Shown here: positions 9,439-17,959 of the stretch, in pieces
Numbering within the stretch: the first letter of the stretch is position 1
Layout of the letters: each line of letters opens with the position of its first letter
Origin: [Phormidium] sp. LEGE 05292
Lineage (GTDB): Bacteria; Cyanobacteriota; Cyanobacteriia; Cyanobacteriales; Aerosakkonemataceae
Direction of reading: 5' to 3'
Assembly (NCBI RefSeq): GCF_015207735.1
Contig: NZ_JADEWG010000022.1
Coordinates: 1-64,000 of the forward strand
DNA length: 64,000 nt
Notes under the pieces: generated by a model
Told to the model about the DNA's origin: nothing
Databases searched by the model: none
The model's input: the letters and a program-made list of their open reading frames with translations, nothing else
Translations under genes and position numbers: made by a program

Positions 9439-10554
9439 TTACCTCAAAGGATAAAGAGTATTACCAGTAGCGGGGTCAAAAATAAACAACTGATTTAAAT
9501 CAAATTGTACAGAAATGCGATCGCCAACTCTCCCCCGCCAATTACCGGAAGCTAACACATCCATCTGCAAATCTAACCCAGATAAATTAACCCGAACTAA
9601 AGTCTCTCTTCCCAAAGGTTCAATAACTTTCACCTCAACAAACAACTCTCCTCTTCCTTCTTCTCTGTGTTCTCTGCGCCTCTGCGGTTCAATAACTTCT
9701 ATATGTTCGGGACGAATCCCCAAATCTAAACTTTGTCCTTCTCTTAATTGAAACTTATCCCGCACAAAACCCGGACAACCTATCATTTCTTCTCCCAGTT
9801 TGAAGCCATTACCTACATAAATAGCAGGTAAAATATTCATGGGTGGATTACCCAAAAAAGTCGCTACCATTCGATTAGCAGGATGGGCATAAATTGCCTG
9901 TGGTTCCCCAATTTGTTGAATTTTACCCCGATTTAAAACTATAATCTTATCAGCTAAAGTCATTGCTTCAACTTGATCGTGAGTTACATAAATAGTAGTA
10001 ATTCCAACTCTTTGATGCAATTGCTTTAATTCTGCTCTCGTATCATCGCGCAATTGAGCATCTAAATTAGACAAAGGTTCATCTAACAAAAATAATTTTG
10101 GTTCCCGTGCGATCGCCCTTCCCAAAGCAACTCTTTGTTGTTGTCCTCCTGATAATTGTTTTGGTTTCCGATCTAAAAGATGGAAAATATCGAGCGATCG
10201 CGCCACATTTTCCACTCGTTCTTTAATTATTTTCGGCGCAACCTGACGCATTTGTAAACCAAAAGCCAAATTTTCAGCTACCGTCTTATGAGGATAAAGG
10301 GCATAATTTTGAAATACCATCGCCACATCTCGTTGACGTGCTGGGACATGATTTACTAAAGTCTCGTCAATATAAACACCACCACTAGTAATAGATTCTA
10401 AACCTGCGATCGTTCTTAATATTGTAGACTTACCACAACCAGAAGGGCCGACTAATACCCAAAATTCCCCATCAGGAACTTCAAAGGTAATATCCTCAAT
10501 AGCAGTGACATTATTAAATTTGCGGGTAACTTCTGTTAGTTTGACTTTTGCCAT
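9439..10554 (-). CDS. ABC transporter ATPase, MalK/UgpC type
   Basis: The 371-residue ATPase of a carbohydrate-type importer has Walker A GPSGCGKST, Q-loop MVFQNYALYP, signature LSGGQQQRVALGRAI, Walker B LFLLDEPLSNLD and H-loop VTHDQ. These are followed by a MalK-like regulatory (OB/TOBE) domain containing LGIRPEHIEV. No permease or binding protein is nearby, so it may energise several unlinked transporters, as MsmK-type ATPases do (inference). Within the regulatory domain, about 13 residues (EPQRRREHREEGR) are encoded by a genomic repeat at 9651-9690 (see findings). The insertion keeps the frame and lies between recognisable beta segments, so the protein may still fold. Confidence 0.9.
   Translation of the reverse strand: MAKVKLTEVTRKFNNVTAIEDITFEVPDGEFWVLVGPSGCGKSTILRTIAGLESITSGGVYIDETLVNHVPARQRDVAMVFQNYALYPHKTVAENLAFGLQMRQVAPKIIKERVENVARSLDIFHLLDRKPKQLSGGQQQRVALGRAIAREPKLFLLDEPLSNLDAQLRDDTRAELKQLHQRVGITTIYVTHDQVEAMTLADKIIVLNRGKIQQIGEPQAIYAHPANRMVATFLGNPPMNILPAIYVGNGFKLGEEMIGCPGFVRDKFQLREGQSLDLGIRPEHIEVIEPQRRREHREEGRGELFVEVKVIEPLGRETLVRVNLSGLDLQMDVLASGNWRGRVGDRISVQFDLNQLFIFDPATGNTLYPLR
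9651..9690. repeat. CTCTGCG-type repeat inside the ABC ATPase gene
   Basis: The plus strand reads TTCTCTGTGTTCTCTGCG then CCTCTGCGGTTC. An almost identical motif lies in non-coding DNA at 50758-50793 (TTCTCTCTGCGCTCTCTGCG, then a GCGGTTC end). The gene copy is in frame and encodes an Arg/Glu-rich insert. Confidence 0.7.
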
Positions 10555-10563
10555 AATCTTTTA

Positions 10564-10617
10564 GGTAGTTGGTAGTTGGTAGTTGGTAGTTGATAATAGT
10601 CGATCGCCTAATACCCA
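10564..10617. repeat. Heptamer tandem repeat (GGTAGTT)
   Basis: About four tandem GGTAGTT units, followed by an inverted relative (CCCATTACCGACTACC) that continues into the end of the HD-domain gene. It fills the whole spacer between the ABC ATPase start and the HD gene stop. Confidence 0.8.
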
Positions 10618-11193
10618 TTACCGACTACCATTCGCCAAATAATCTAATTCTGTGACAACTCGTTCCAATTCGTCAATCAATGGCGAAAAATAAACTTGGC
10701 GATATGCTTCCACTAAACTTTTATAATACCAAAGACTCCCTTCTCTGCCTCCTTTAAAACGTTGCCAAACAGGTTCTCCTAACTCTCGGTAATCTTTTAA
10801 TATCGATCGGGAATTATGCAATTTATCTGCCGCCGAAACTAACAAAACTGAAGGCAAAGCAGTAGCAAGACTAGCAATAAAAATCTCTTTTCTTTCTCGC
10901 CAAGGCGGTTTAGGAACTATTTCTGAATCTGTACAACCATCAACAATTGCTGTTACATTATCACCAAAACGTCGGCGAATTTCTTCCCTAGTTTTAGCAC
11001 CTCCTTGATCTTCGATCGCATCATGCAAAAGTGCTGCAATAGCCTCATCTTCATTTGCCCCATATTCCAAAGCTATACTAGTAACACCAAGTAAATGTGT
11101 GATGTAGGGAACACCACTTCCCTTTCTGACTTGGGTAGCGTGTAATTGTGTGGCAAAAACCAATGCTTCTGCAAAACGTTCTGAAAGAACCAT
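10618..11193 (-). CDS. HD-domain phosphohydrolase (SpoT-hydrolase/MESH1-like)
   Basis: The 191-residue single-domain protein has HD-superfamily metal residues: H in YITHLLGV, HD in ALLHDAIEDQGG, and the distal D in SAADKLHN. This arrangement matches the (p)ppGpp hydrolase half of RelA/SpoT proteins and MESH1. No synthetase domain is present. A small alarmone or nucleotide hydrolase is likely, but the substrate is unproven. The last residues, GSR, and the stop codon fall in a short-repeat sequence (GGTAGTCGGTAATGGGTA), so the original C terminus may have been replaced. It is transcribed toward the ABC ATPase gene, with 63 bases between them. Confidence 0.85.
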   Translation of the reverse strand: MVLSERFAEALVFATQLHATQVRKGSGVPYITHLLGVTSIALEYGANEDEAIAALLHDAIEDQGGAKTREEIRRRFGDNVTAIVDGCTDSEIVPKPPWRERKEIFIASLATALPSVLLVSAADKLHNSRSILKDYRELGEPVWQRFKGGREGSLWYYKSLVEAYRQVYFSPLIDELERVVTELDYLANGSR

Positions 11194-11272
11194 TGAAACT
11201 TTTGAACTAATTTTATTAATACCAGTTTACTATTAAAATCTACTGCTAGCTATAGACGCTAAATATATAAAG

Positions 11273-11300
11273 ATTTCAGTCCACTAAAGTAGACTGAAAT
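11273..11300. repeat. Imperfect palindrome, terminator-like
   Basis: ATTTCAGTC pairs with GACTGAAAT around ACT-AA-AGT, giving a near-perfect hairpin downstream of the minus-strand gene at 11367. It may terminate that gene or belong to a palindromic repeat class. Confidence 0.6.
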
Positions 11301-11366
11301 AAAAAGCAAGGATTTCACTACTTAATCAAGCAGGAAAAAATCTTTCCTCCGTTGTTTAAGGTTCGT

Positions 11367-11738
11367 TTATGGAAGGATTTGTTTACCTGCTTCTTTAGCT
11401 TGATTAGCGGTTTGTTTAGCGCCTTCTACGTAACCTGAACCAAATTCTTCAAAAGCTTTTGCCGATTCTTTACCAATTCTTCCCAGTCTTTCCCCTGGAG
11501 AATTTTCGGTTTCGCGTCCTTCTTTTTCCCACTCTCTTGTGGTTTTTGGTCTGACGGAATCGCGATCGTGTGCTATTTCATCAAGCTGCTTACCTAAAGC
11601 TTTGTTATTACTCCCAGAATCTATGTTGGTTGTTAGGAGTAAAAAACCTACTAAGACAACAGCTAAAAACTGCTTAACTTGGATTTTTTTAACTAAAGAA
11701 CTGATGTAAGCAGTGGTGTTAGCAATCAAATTGATCAT
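11367..11738 (-). CDS. Small single-membrane-helix protein
   Basis: The 123-residue protein has an N-terminal hydrophobic helix (FLAVVLVGFLLLTTNI, about residues 24-39), followed by a hydrophilic, charged, Lys/Glu/Ala-rich tail with RPKTTREWEKEGRE and GYVEGAKQTANQAKEAGKQI. The tail is probably helical and outside the membrane or in the periplasm. The N-terminal layout resembles small cyanobacterial exported or stress-related proteins, but I do not recognise a named family. It is preceded by a 711-base spacer and followed by a hairpin at 11273-11300, so it is probably monocistronic. Confidence 0.65.
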   Translation of the reverse strand: MINLIANTTAYISSLVKKIQVKQFLAVVLVGFLLLTTNIDSGSNNKALGKQLDEIAHDRDSVRPKTTREWEKEGRETENSPGERLGRIGKESAKAFEEFGSGYVEGAKQTANQAKEAGKQILP

Positions 11739-12449
11739 GCAATACTCCTAAATTAAGTTTTGCTACTGTGTACGCTATACAATTTATATTCGTTGCTTCT
11801 GGATATAGCGTAATCTCCCATAGGAAGTAAATCAAAGTGAAGCGTGAATTTCCTTACGCAACGAACATTTTATCAATAATCACAGTTCATACAATCTCAT
11901 AAATTTGCGACTAATGATTGATGAAATTAGTTAAAAATATAATTACGCCGTATCGATTATATTGGACGATTAATTATGTATACCTGATGAGCTTGTACTA
12001 CTAAGTCTAATAATTTGAAAAACTCATTTTTCGCATCTGTTGGAGATGTGATTTTATAAGACAACATCAGCTAATGTACAGAAAAAAGTACATCTACTAA
12101 CTCAAGTTGCTACTTACTAACGTGGTGATAGGTAGTTGGTAGTGGGTAGTAGGTAGTAGGAATCCCATTACCCATTACCTACTACCTACTACCAACCTCA
12201 ATTTAATAACTAACAACTTGCGTTACTATATAACATCATTAAATTCGCAGATGTGAAAGTAATTGTCAGTACTGCCTACGACAGGCTACACCAACGCCAA
12301 CACAATACCAACTTTCTCACACAAAAGGCCGCGTCATAAGCTAGAATTATTAAGGATTCTTTACAGAAATGTGACTTAGCAAACAAATCTGTTAGAGAAC
12401 CGCAAAAACCACTAATCAAACCTCACAAAAGTCCTGTACGCTCATCAAT
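11739..12449. other. Long divergent spacer upstream of typA
   Basis: A 711-base spacer with no convincing open frame. It contains a repeat hairpin at 12131-12197: GGTAGT-type heptamers in one orientation, then the same units inverted (CCTACTACC). The rest is AT-rich and presumably holds promoters for the small membrane protein and for typA. Confidence 0.6.
12131..12197. repeat. Inverted heptamer repeats forming a long hairpin
   Basis: TAGTAGGTAGTAGG on one side is mirrored by CCTACTACCTACTACC on the other, separated by AATCCCATTACCCATTA. It belongs to the same repeat class as 10564-10617 and would fold into a long, mostly paired stem. Confidence 0.75.
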
Positions 12450-14240
12450 ATGACTCTTCCCATTCGCAATGTAGCTATTATTGCCCACGTAGATCACGGC
12501 AAAACTACCCTAGTAGATGCTTTACTCCGACAATCAGGCATTTTCCGCGAGGGGGAAGACGTACCTGACTGCGTGATGGACTCCAACGCCATTGAACGGG
12601 AACGCGGAATTACCATTCTCTCCAAAAATACCGCTGTTCATTACAAAGAAACTCTGGTAAATATTGTTGACACACCCGGACACGCTGACTTTGGTGGCGA
12701 AGTTGAACGGGTACTGGGAATGGTGGATGGTTGCCTTTTGATTGTCGATGCTAATGAAGGGCCAATGCCGCAGACCAGATTTGTGTTAAAAAAAGCTTTA
12801 GAAAAGGGATTGCGTCCGATCGTGATTGTGAACAAGATCGATCGCCCACAAGCCGATCCTCACGGTGCAATTGATAAAGTATTAGACCTATTCTTAGAAT
12901 TAGGTGCAGACGACGATCAATGTGATTTTCCCTATCTCTTTGCCTCTGGTTTATCAGGTTACGCCAAAAATACTTTAGAGGAAGAAGGCGTAGATATGCA
13001 GCCTTTATTTGAGGCAGTTTTACGCCACGTACCACCACCAGTAGGCGATATCAACAAACCATTACAACTGCAAGTTACCACTTTAGATTATTCCGAGTAT
13101 GTCGGTCGGATTGTAATTGGTCGGATTCACAACGGCGTAATTAAAGCAGGTCAACAAGCAGCTTTGGTAAAAGAAAACGGCGAAATTGTCAAAGCCAAAA
13201 TTAGTAAATTGATGGGTTTTGAAGGTTTAAAACGCATCGAATTAGAAGAAGCTTCTGCGGGAAATATTGTCGCTGTCGCTGGTTTTGCCGATGCCAATAT
13301 TGGGGAAACAATTACTAATCCCGACGATCCGCAAGCATTACCATTAATTAAAGTAGATGAACCTACTTTACAAATGACATTCTCGGTTAATGATTCACCT
13401 TTTGCTGGACAAGAAGGAACTTTTGTAACTTCACGGCAATTGCGCGATCGCTTATTCCGAGAATTAGAAACCAACGTCGCCTTGCGGGTTGAAGAAACCG
13501 ACTCTCCTGATAAACTCTTAGTTTCCGGTCGTGGCGAACTGCACTTGGGCATTTTAATTGAAAATATGCGCCGCGAAGGTTACGAATTCCAAGTATCCCA
13601 ACCGCAAGTTATTTACCGCGAAGTCAACGGACAACCCTGCGAACCTTTCGAGTATTTAGTATTAGACGTTCCCGAAGAAAGCGTCGGTGGTTGCATCGAA
13701 CGCTTAGGACAACGCAAAGGCGAAATGCAAGATATGCAAGTTGGCGGAAATGGACGCACTCAACTTGACTTTGTGATTCCCGCTCGTGGTTTAATTGGTT
13801 TCCGAGGCGAATTCATGCGCCTAACTCGCGGCGAAGGCATCATGAACCACAGTTTCTTGGAATACCGCAATTACAGTGGAGATGTGGAACTGCGCCGCAA
13901 CGGTGTGTTAATTGCCTTTGAAGAAGGTACCGCCACATTTTACGCCATGAAAAACGCCGAAGATCGTGGTGTTTTCTTTATCACTCCCGGTGTTAAAGTT
14001 TACAGAGGAATGATTGTTGGCGAACACAATCGCCCCCAAGATTTAGACCTCAACATCTGCAAAACCAAGCAATTAACCAACCACCGCGCCGCTAGCGGTG
14101 ACGAATTGGTACAGTTGCAAGCACCAGTAGAGATGAGTTTGGAACGTGCTTTGGAATACATCGGCCCCGATGAATTGGTAGAAGTCACACCAAAATCAAT
14201 TCGCTTGCGGAAGTTGAGTAAGAAATTGGTGAAACGTTAA
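12450..14240 (+). CDS. typA: Ribosome-associated translational GTPase TypA/BipA
   Basis: A 596-residue translational GTPase related to EF-G that aids ribosome assembly and stress adaptation. G1 is [12 protein letters not shown] (residues 11-22), the switch region is ERERGITI, G3 is [14 protein letters not shown] and G4 is NKIDRP. The EF-G-like beta barrel, domain III and V motifs, and the BipA-specific C-terminal part (SRGEMQ-type [32 protein letters not shown]) are all present. Length is normal for the family. It stands alone, with a perfect 14-bp stem-loop at 14338-14377 downstream. Confidence 0.96.
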   Translation: MTLPIRNVAIIAHVDHGKTTLVDALLRQSGIFREGEDVPDCVMDSNAIERERGITILSKNTAVHYKETLVNIVDTPGHADFGGEVERVLGMVDGCLLIVDANEGPMPQTRFVLKKALEKGLRPIVIVNKIDRPQADPHGAIDKVLDLFLELGADDDQCDFPYLFASGLSGYAKNTLEEEGVDMQPLFEAVLRHVPPPVGDINKPLQLQVTTLDYSEYVGRIVIGRIHNGVIKAGQQAALVKENGEIVKAKISKLMGFEGLKRIELEEASAGNIVAVAGFADANIGETITNPDDPQALPLIKVDEPTLQMTFSVNDSPFAGQEGTFVTSRQLRDRLFRELETNVALRVEETDSPDKLLVSGRGELHLGILIENMRREGYEFQVSQPQVIYREVNGQPCEPFEYLVLDVPEESVGGCIERLGQRKGEMQDMQVGGNGRTQLDFVIPARGLIGFRGEFMRLTRGEGIMNHSFLEYRNYSGDVELRRNGVLIAFEEGTATFYAMKNAEDRGVFFITPGVKVYRGMIVGEHNRPQDLDLNICKTKQLTNHRAASGDELVQLQAPVEMSLERALEYIGPDELVEVTPKSIRLRKLSKKLVKR

Positions 14241-14337
14241 GGAAAGGCAGGAAAGTAGGGGTCCAGAAGGCAGCAGAAAAATTGATGTAGGGGCGAGTTT
14301 AGCAGATAACCTTTGTTACCTACACACAATCTGAGGA

Positions 14338-14377
14338 CAAAACCCGCCCTGGAGAGAGTTTGTCAGGGCGGGTTTTG
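14338..14377 (+). terminator. Perfect 14-bp stem-loop after typA
   Basis: CAAAACCCGCCCTG (14338-14351) pairs perfectly with CAGGGCGGGTTTTG (14364-14377) around a 12-base loop. The GGGCGGGTTT element recurs at 51556-51615, so this is probably a dispersed repeat acting as a terminator. Confidence 0.75.
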
Positions 14378-14406
14378 TTGTTAATTCTTCTTTTGTGAAC
14401 ACAAAT

Positions 14407-14517
14407 TTATTTGCTCTCACCCGCCCCTACAAAGTCAAAAGGCACAAGTAGATCAGTGGTTTCTCCAGCAGCGTTGCTAATATACCGGACGCGATTTTTA
14501 TCAGGTAAATTCACCAT
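14407..14517 (-). pseudogene. 36-residue fragment resembling a Phd/YefM-type antitoxin N terminus
   Basis: The frame starts at ATG 14517 with AGGAG about 10 bases upstream. It reads RVRYISNAAGETTDLLVPFD, the beta-strand pattern seen at the start of many cyanobacterial antitoxins (YVTD..G..TAVILPL). It then runs into repeat DNA (FVGAGESK, encoded by TAGGGGCGGGT) and stops. No toxin is adjacent. I read it as an antitoxin gene cut by repeat insertion. It could also be a short expressed peptide. The family assignment rests on about 20 residues. Confidence 0.4.
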
Positions 14518-14642
14518 CGGGTTAGCTCTCCTAGAGGTAAAATTTTGGTAAGTTACCGATGCGTAGCATTATCGCTTTTTTTGGAAATACGTTCCCACTG
14601 GCAGTCGTTTAGGTTGGTTAATTAACCACAAAAACCGCCAAT

Positions 14643-15386
14643 ATGTCTGTACCCCCAACTTCTAAATTAACATCTTCGATTCCTTTAGATCTCTATCCTC
14701 CCGAACCCCTATTGGCAGAGGATGACTCGTCCTTAGTTGTGCTAATTTTACAGGGAGTTGAAATCGACAAATCAGAATATTCTGCGATCGCAAAGGAGTT
14801 AAATCGCCATCAATTTTGGGTAATTGTTCCCAACTGCTACCCTGTTGGCAGAGATTATATTTGTCCAGAAAACTATTCGGCAAAACAAGTTATTAACGCA
14901 TTGCAATATTCCCCATCTCAACCGTTGTATCAAGCCCTGCAAAGAGGAGTTATCTTGCTAGGACATTCTGCGGGAGGAATGGCTGCTTTGGCTGCTTTAA
15001 ATGATAATTTGTCTGACTTATTTAGTCCGCTAGTGGCGATCGCAACCTACGGATCAAACACTCCATTTAATATTAGCCATATCAGTTCACTACCTCCGGT
15101 TCTGATGCTATCAGGAGAAAAGGATTCAGTTGTTTCTCCAGTTATTTCTAGAGCAGCATTTCAACGGATACCAACAGCAAAAACTTTCATTGAGTTAAAA
15201 GGTCTAAATCACTATAGTATTAACAATACTCCTCAGCCTATAGGTGCACCGTTAGAGGAAAATAAAGCTGACCTTTCTAATCGAGATTCTGTTCATTTTG
15301 TTGCTTCTCTCTTAACATCTTTTGTTCAAAGAGTTAAATCCCAAGATGAGAACTGGTTTGGAAAACAATTACAAATTTCATTTTAA
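14643..15386 (+). CDS. Alpha/beta-hydrolase fold protein
   Basis: A 247-residue alpha/beta hydrolase. The nucleophile elbow is GHSAGG (Ser at about 103), the acid is probably in MLSGEKDSVVSP, and the histidine is in KGLNHYSINN. The layout resembles the chlorophyllase/dienelactone-hydrolase-like group (opening with VVLILQGVEIDKSEYSAIAKEL). The substrate is unknown. The stop codon overlaps the next start (TAATG), so this gene and the Nudix-fold gene are very probably translated as a coupled pair. Confidence 0.85.
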   Translation: MSVPPTSKLTSSIPLDLYPPEPLLAEDDSSLVVLILQGVEIDKSEYSAIAKELNRHQFWVIVPNCYPVGRDYICPENYSAKQVINALQYSPSQPLYQALQRGVILLGHSAGGMAALAALNDNLSDLFSPLVAIATYGSNTPFNISHISSLPPVLMLSGEKDSVVSPVISRAAFQRIPTAKTFIELKGLNHYSINNTPQPIGAPLEENKADLSNRDSVHFVASLLTSFVQRVKSQDENWFGKQLQISF

Positions 15387-15955
15387 TGCTAAAGCTTATG
15401 ACTGATAGTACATCAGAACAGGAATGGAAGTTGTGCGATCGCTTTTTAGAAATCCATTCCCGCTGGTTTACACTATTTGGTGAACATTTAGAAGATACTC
15501 AAGGACAGCAATTAGAATATTGGCGCATTGAAAAAGCAGACTCAGTAATTATTCTCCCCATTCACAATCATCAAATCCTGCTACCACCTCCAAGTTATCG
15601 CCCTGGAGTAAATCAAATGACTTTAGATTTTCCTGGTGGAAGAGTTTTAGAAGGACAAACTCCCCAAGAAGCAGTACCCAAAATCTTGAAACGAGAATTA
15701 TGTATTGAAATAACAGATATTGCTGAATTAACACCCTTAAACTCTCAAGGATGGGCAGTAAATAGTTCCTTTTCTAATCAAAAACTCTACGGTTTTGTAG
15801 CTTATTTGCGAGACGATATAAAATTACTACCAGAATTTGTTACTAACACTTATCCAACAACTTCAGAGGGAATTCAAGATTTACTTAAAGAACTCTTATG
15901 TTTACAGTGTCGTGTCATACTTTTGGAATGGTGGAATAGTGCGTTACGCAGTTAA
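15386..15955 (+). CDS. Nudix-fold protein with a degenerate Nudix box
   Basis: The 189-residue protein has the Nudix-fold pattern: SVIILPIHNHQILL, the pyrophosphohydrolase-like PPPSYRPGVNQMTLDFPGG, then GGRVLEGQTPQEAVPKILKR. The catalytic box is altered. The first Glu is Gln, the RE pair is KI, the following EE is RE and the Gly is Cys. Metal-dependent hydrolysis by the usual mechanism is therefore doubtful. It is coupled to the alpha/beta hydrolase by a TAATG overlap; an alternative start is ATG 15398. Its 3' end overlaps the antisense Uma2 fragment at 15944-16120 by 12 bases, so the C terminus may be recent. Confidence 0.75.
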   Translation: MLKLMTDSTSEQEWKLCDRFLEIHSRWFTLFGEHLEDTQGQQLEYWRIEKADSVIILPIHNHQILLPPPSYRPGVNQMTLDFPGGRVLEGQTPQEAVPKILKRELCIEITDIAELTPLNSQGWAVNSSFSNQKLYGFVAYLRDDIKLLPEFVTNTYPTTSEGIQDLLKELLCLQCRVILLEWWNSALRS

Positions 15956-16120
15956 TCCAGCATTACGGTTTCCCGTTTCTCCTCCCGTCGGCGGCATAAT
16001 AATTAATTCTCCATTAGCATTGCGTTCAAATCTCAAATTGCGGTTATCTTGACATAGCTGGAAAAATTGCTCGTCTGTCAGTTTAATTATGGAATTGAAA
16101 TTAACGGTGAGAGCATTCAT
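15944..16120 (-). pseudogene. Uma2 (DUF820) N-terminal fragment
   Basis: The frame from ATG 16120 encodes 58 residues that match the start of Uma2 proteins: LTVNFNSIIKLTDEQFFQLC, RNLRFERNANGELIIM and PPTGGETGNRNAGL. It then stops at TAA 15944-15946. All catalytic residues (EPD..., the E-x-K segment and the YWIVDL region) are missing. The break coincides with the convergent end of the Nudix gene, so a deletion probably joined the two. Confidence 0.8.
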
Positions 16121-16249
16121 TTTGATATTTTATATTAGGGAATGGTTACGATCGTTATTTTATTTTGATAATTGCTGATTTGTGCGTTCGCGCAGCGATG
16201 CGTAGCATTATCGCAAATATGTAAGTGTCAAGCCAACACTTTCGGAAAA

Positions 16250-16324
16250 AAGGAGACAAAAGGACAAGGGGACAAGGAGAACTCAAAACTCAAAACTTTC
16301 CCAGTCCCCAGTCCCCAGTCCCCC
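16250..16324. repeat. Short tandem repeats (GGGACAAG / CCAGTCC types)
   Basis: GGACAAGGGGACAAGG units are followed by CTCAAAA units and CCCAGTCCCCAGTCCCC. The last unit abuts the stop codon of pilT on the minus strand (TAGGGGGACTGGGG). Confidence 0.8.
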
Positions 16325-17724
16325 TAAATCGGACTATAACCACTATGTTGGTCTTGGAACTCACGAGAAGCGCGTGCTGGATCGACACCTTCGTTACGTA
16401 CTCGGCGGCGCAAGTCGCCCACATCGGGAGAAATTTTCAAGGCTTCATCACCGCTAATTTTGCCCATTAGCAACAAGTCGCACAATGCTTGGTTGAGTAC
16501 TTGCATACCTTCATCGATACCATTTTCTAGCAAGTGATAAGCTTCTTCCTCATTACCCTTGGCTAGGTAATCTTGCATTGCTGGGGTGTTAATCAAAATT
16601 TCGTGTGCTGCGGTGCGTCTACCATCTGTAGTTTGTAGCAAAGCTTGGGCAATTACAGCTATTAAAGAGTCTACTAGTTGAATTCGTACAGGGCCTTGTT
16701 CATCTGGGTTATAAATACCCAACAAACGGTTGATGGTATTTAACGCGCTACGAGTGTGGAGAGTTCCGAATACTAAGTGACCTGTTTGGGCTGCTTTGAT
16801 GGCTGTATCTACGGTTAAGCGATCGCGCATTTCCCCAATTAATATCGCATCTGGGTCTTCCCGTAAAGCCGCCCGTAAAGCATGGTGGAATTCATAAGTA
16901 TGTAACCCCACTTCCCGTTGACTGACTAAGCACTTATTGGAAGTATGAACAAATTCGATCGGATCTTCGATCGTGATAATATGCTTTTGCTGCGTCTCGT
17001 TCATGTAGCGAATCATCGCCGCCAAAGTCGTTGATTTCCCCGAACCTGTAGGCCCAGTCACCAGAATCAGACCTTGAGGACGTTTGACCAAAGTTTTCAG
17101 TATAGGCGGTAATCCCAAACTATCAAGAGAAGGCACTTCCAGAGGAATTAACCGCAACACCATTGCGCCGCCCATTAGTGATTCAAAGCAATTTACCCGA
17201 CAGCGTACCAAACCAGGATAATAAATCGCCGTATCTAATTCCTTTGACTCTTGAAATCTTTTGAGCTGATCTGGCGCTAGGATTTCATTGAGGTACTGAT
17301 GAAATAGTTCAGGAGTAACTCGGTCATGATTTCCCACAGGTAGCATCTGTCCGCGAATGCGATATCTGGGTATTTCTCCTACCCGAAGGTGAATGTCAGA
17401 CGCTTGTTGTGCGTGGGCGTGTTTCACCATGCGTTCAATAGAAGGAAATACCGAAGGATGGCGAGGACGAGGTTCTTGTTCGGCACCTTTTTTTTCGCGA
17501 CGAGGCGGAACAGGCATTTCTTTTAAACCTGTTTTCAGCTTAGTTCCTTCTTCTATTTCTGCTTCCGCTTCATGTTCTTCATGTAGTGGGAGTTCTGGGG
17601 AAATGGTTTCTTGTTGTAACCGAGTTGGTGAATTAATCCCAGCTATTTGATTTTCTGCTATTTCGGCGATAAATTCCCCAGCATTGTCCATTTGAGTAAT
17701 TCCAGACCTGTTTGAACTGTTCAT
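16324..17724 (-). CDS. pilT: Type IV pilus retraction ATPase PilT
   Basis: A 466-residue secretion ATPase of the PilT class. Walker A is TGPTGSGKSTTLAA, the Asp box is TIEDPIEFVH, Walker B is REDPDAILIGEMRD and the His box is TAIKAAQTGHLVFGTLHT. The PAS-like N-terminal domain includes ASDIHLRVGEIPRYRIRG. About 95 extra residues at the N terminus, acidic and low in complexity (EEHEAEAEIEEGTKL), precede the conserved part; such extensions occur in cyanobacterial PilT proteins. It powers pilus retraction for motility and DNA uptake. No pilB or pilC is adjacent. The stop codon lies at the edge of a tandem repeat block. Confidence 0.92.
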   Translation of the reverse strand: MNSSNRSGITQMDNAGEFIAEIAENQIAGINSPTRLQQETISPELPLHEEHEAEAEIEEGTKLKTGLKEMPVPPRREKKGAEQEPRPRHPSVFPSIERMVKHAHAQQASDIHLRVGEIPRYRIRGQMLPVGNHDRVTPELFHQYLNEILAPDQLKRFQESKELDTAIYYPGLVRCRVNCFESLMGGAMVLRLIPLEVPSLDSLGLPPILKTLVKRPQGLILVTGPTGSGKSTTLAAMIRYMNETQQKHIITIEDPIEFVHTSNKCLVSQREVGLHTYEFHHALRAALREDPDAILIGEMRDRLTVDTAIKAAQTGHLVFGTLHTRSALNTINRLLGIYNPDEQGPVRIQLVDSLIAVIAQALLQTTDGRRTAAHEILINTPAMQDYLAKGNEEEAYHLLENGIDEGMQVLNQALCDLLLMGKISGDEALKISPDVGDLRRRVRNEGVDPARASREFQDQHSGYSPI

Positions 17725-17959
17725 TTTATGTTCCTTTTGTGAATAACGTTAGCGAAAAGTTATTAACCTGAATCAAGATAGAAGTATAATTAACAATCTT
17801 GAAGACGATCGGGAAAAATAAGAGAAATAGCTGCTTTTGGTGCAGCAAATATACAAAAATTTTATTAAGTCAATTTAACGGTGGATTTTCGATCGCCATC
17901 ATTGCTAACTCTACTAATCATTCCTTTAACTAAGTTTCCTTGATTAAACGGTAATCTAT

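Noticed and set aside
12641-13552. Antisense open frames within typA
   Set aside because: They are complementary-strand shadows of a strongly conserved gene, with no start signals or domain matches.
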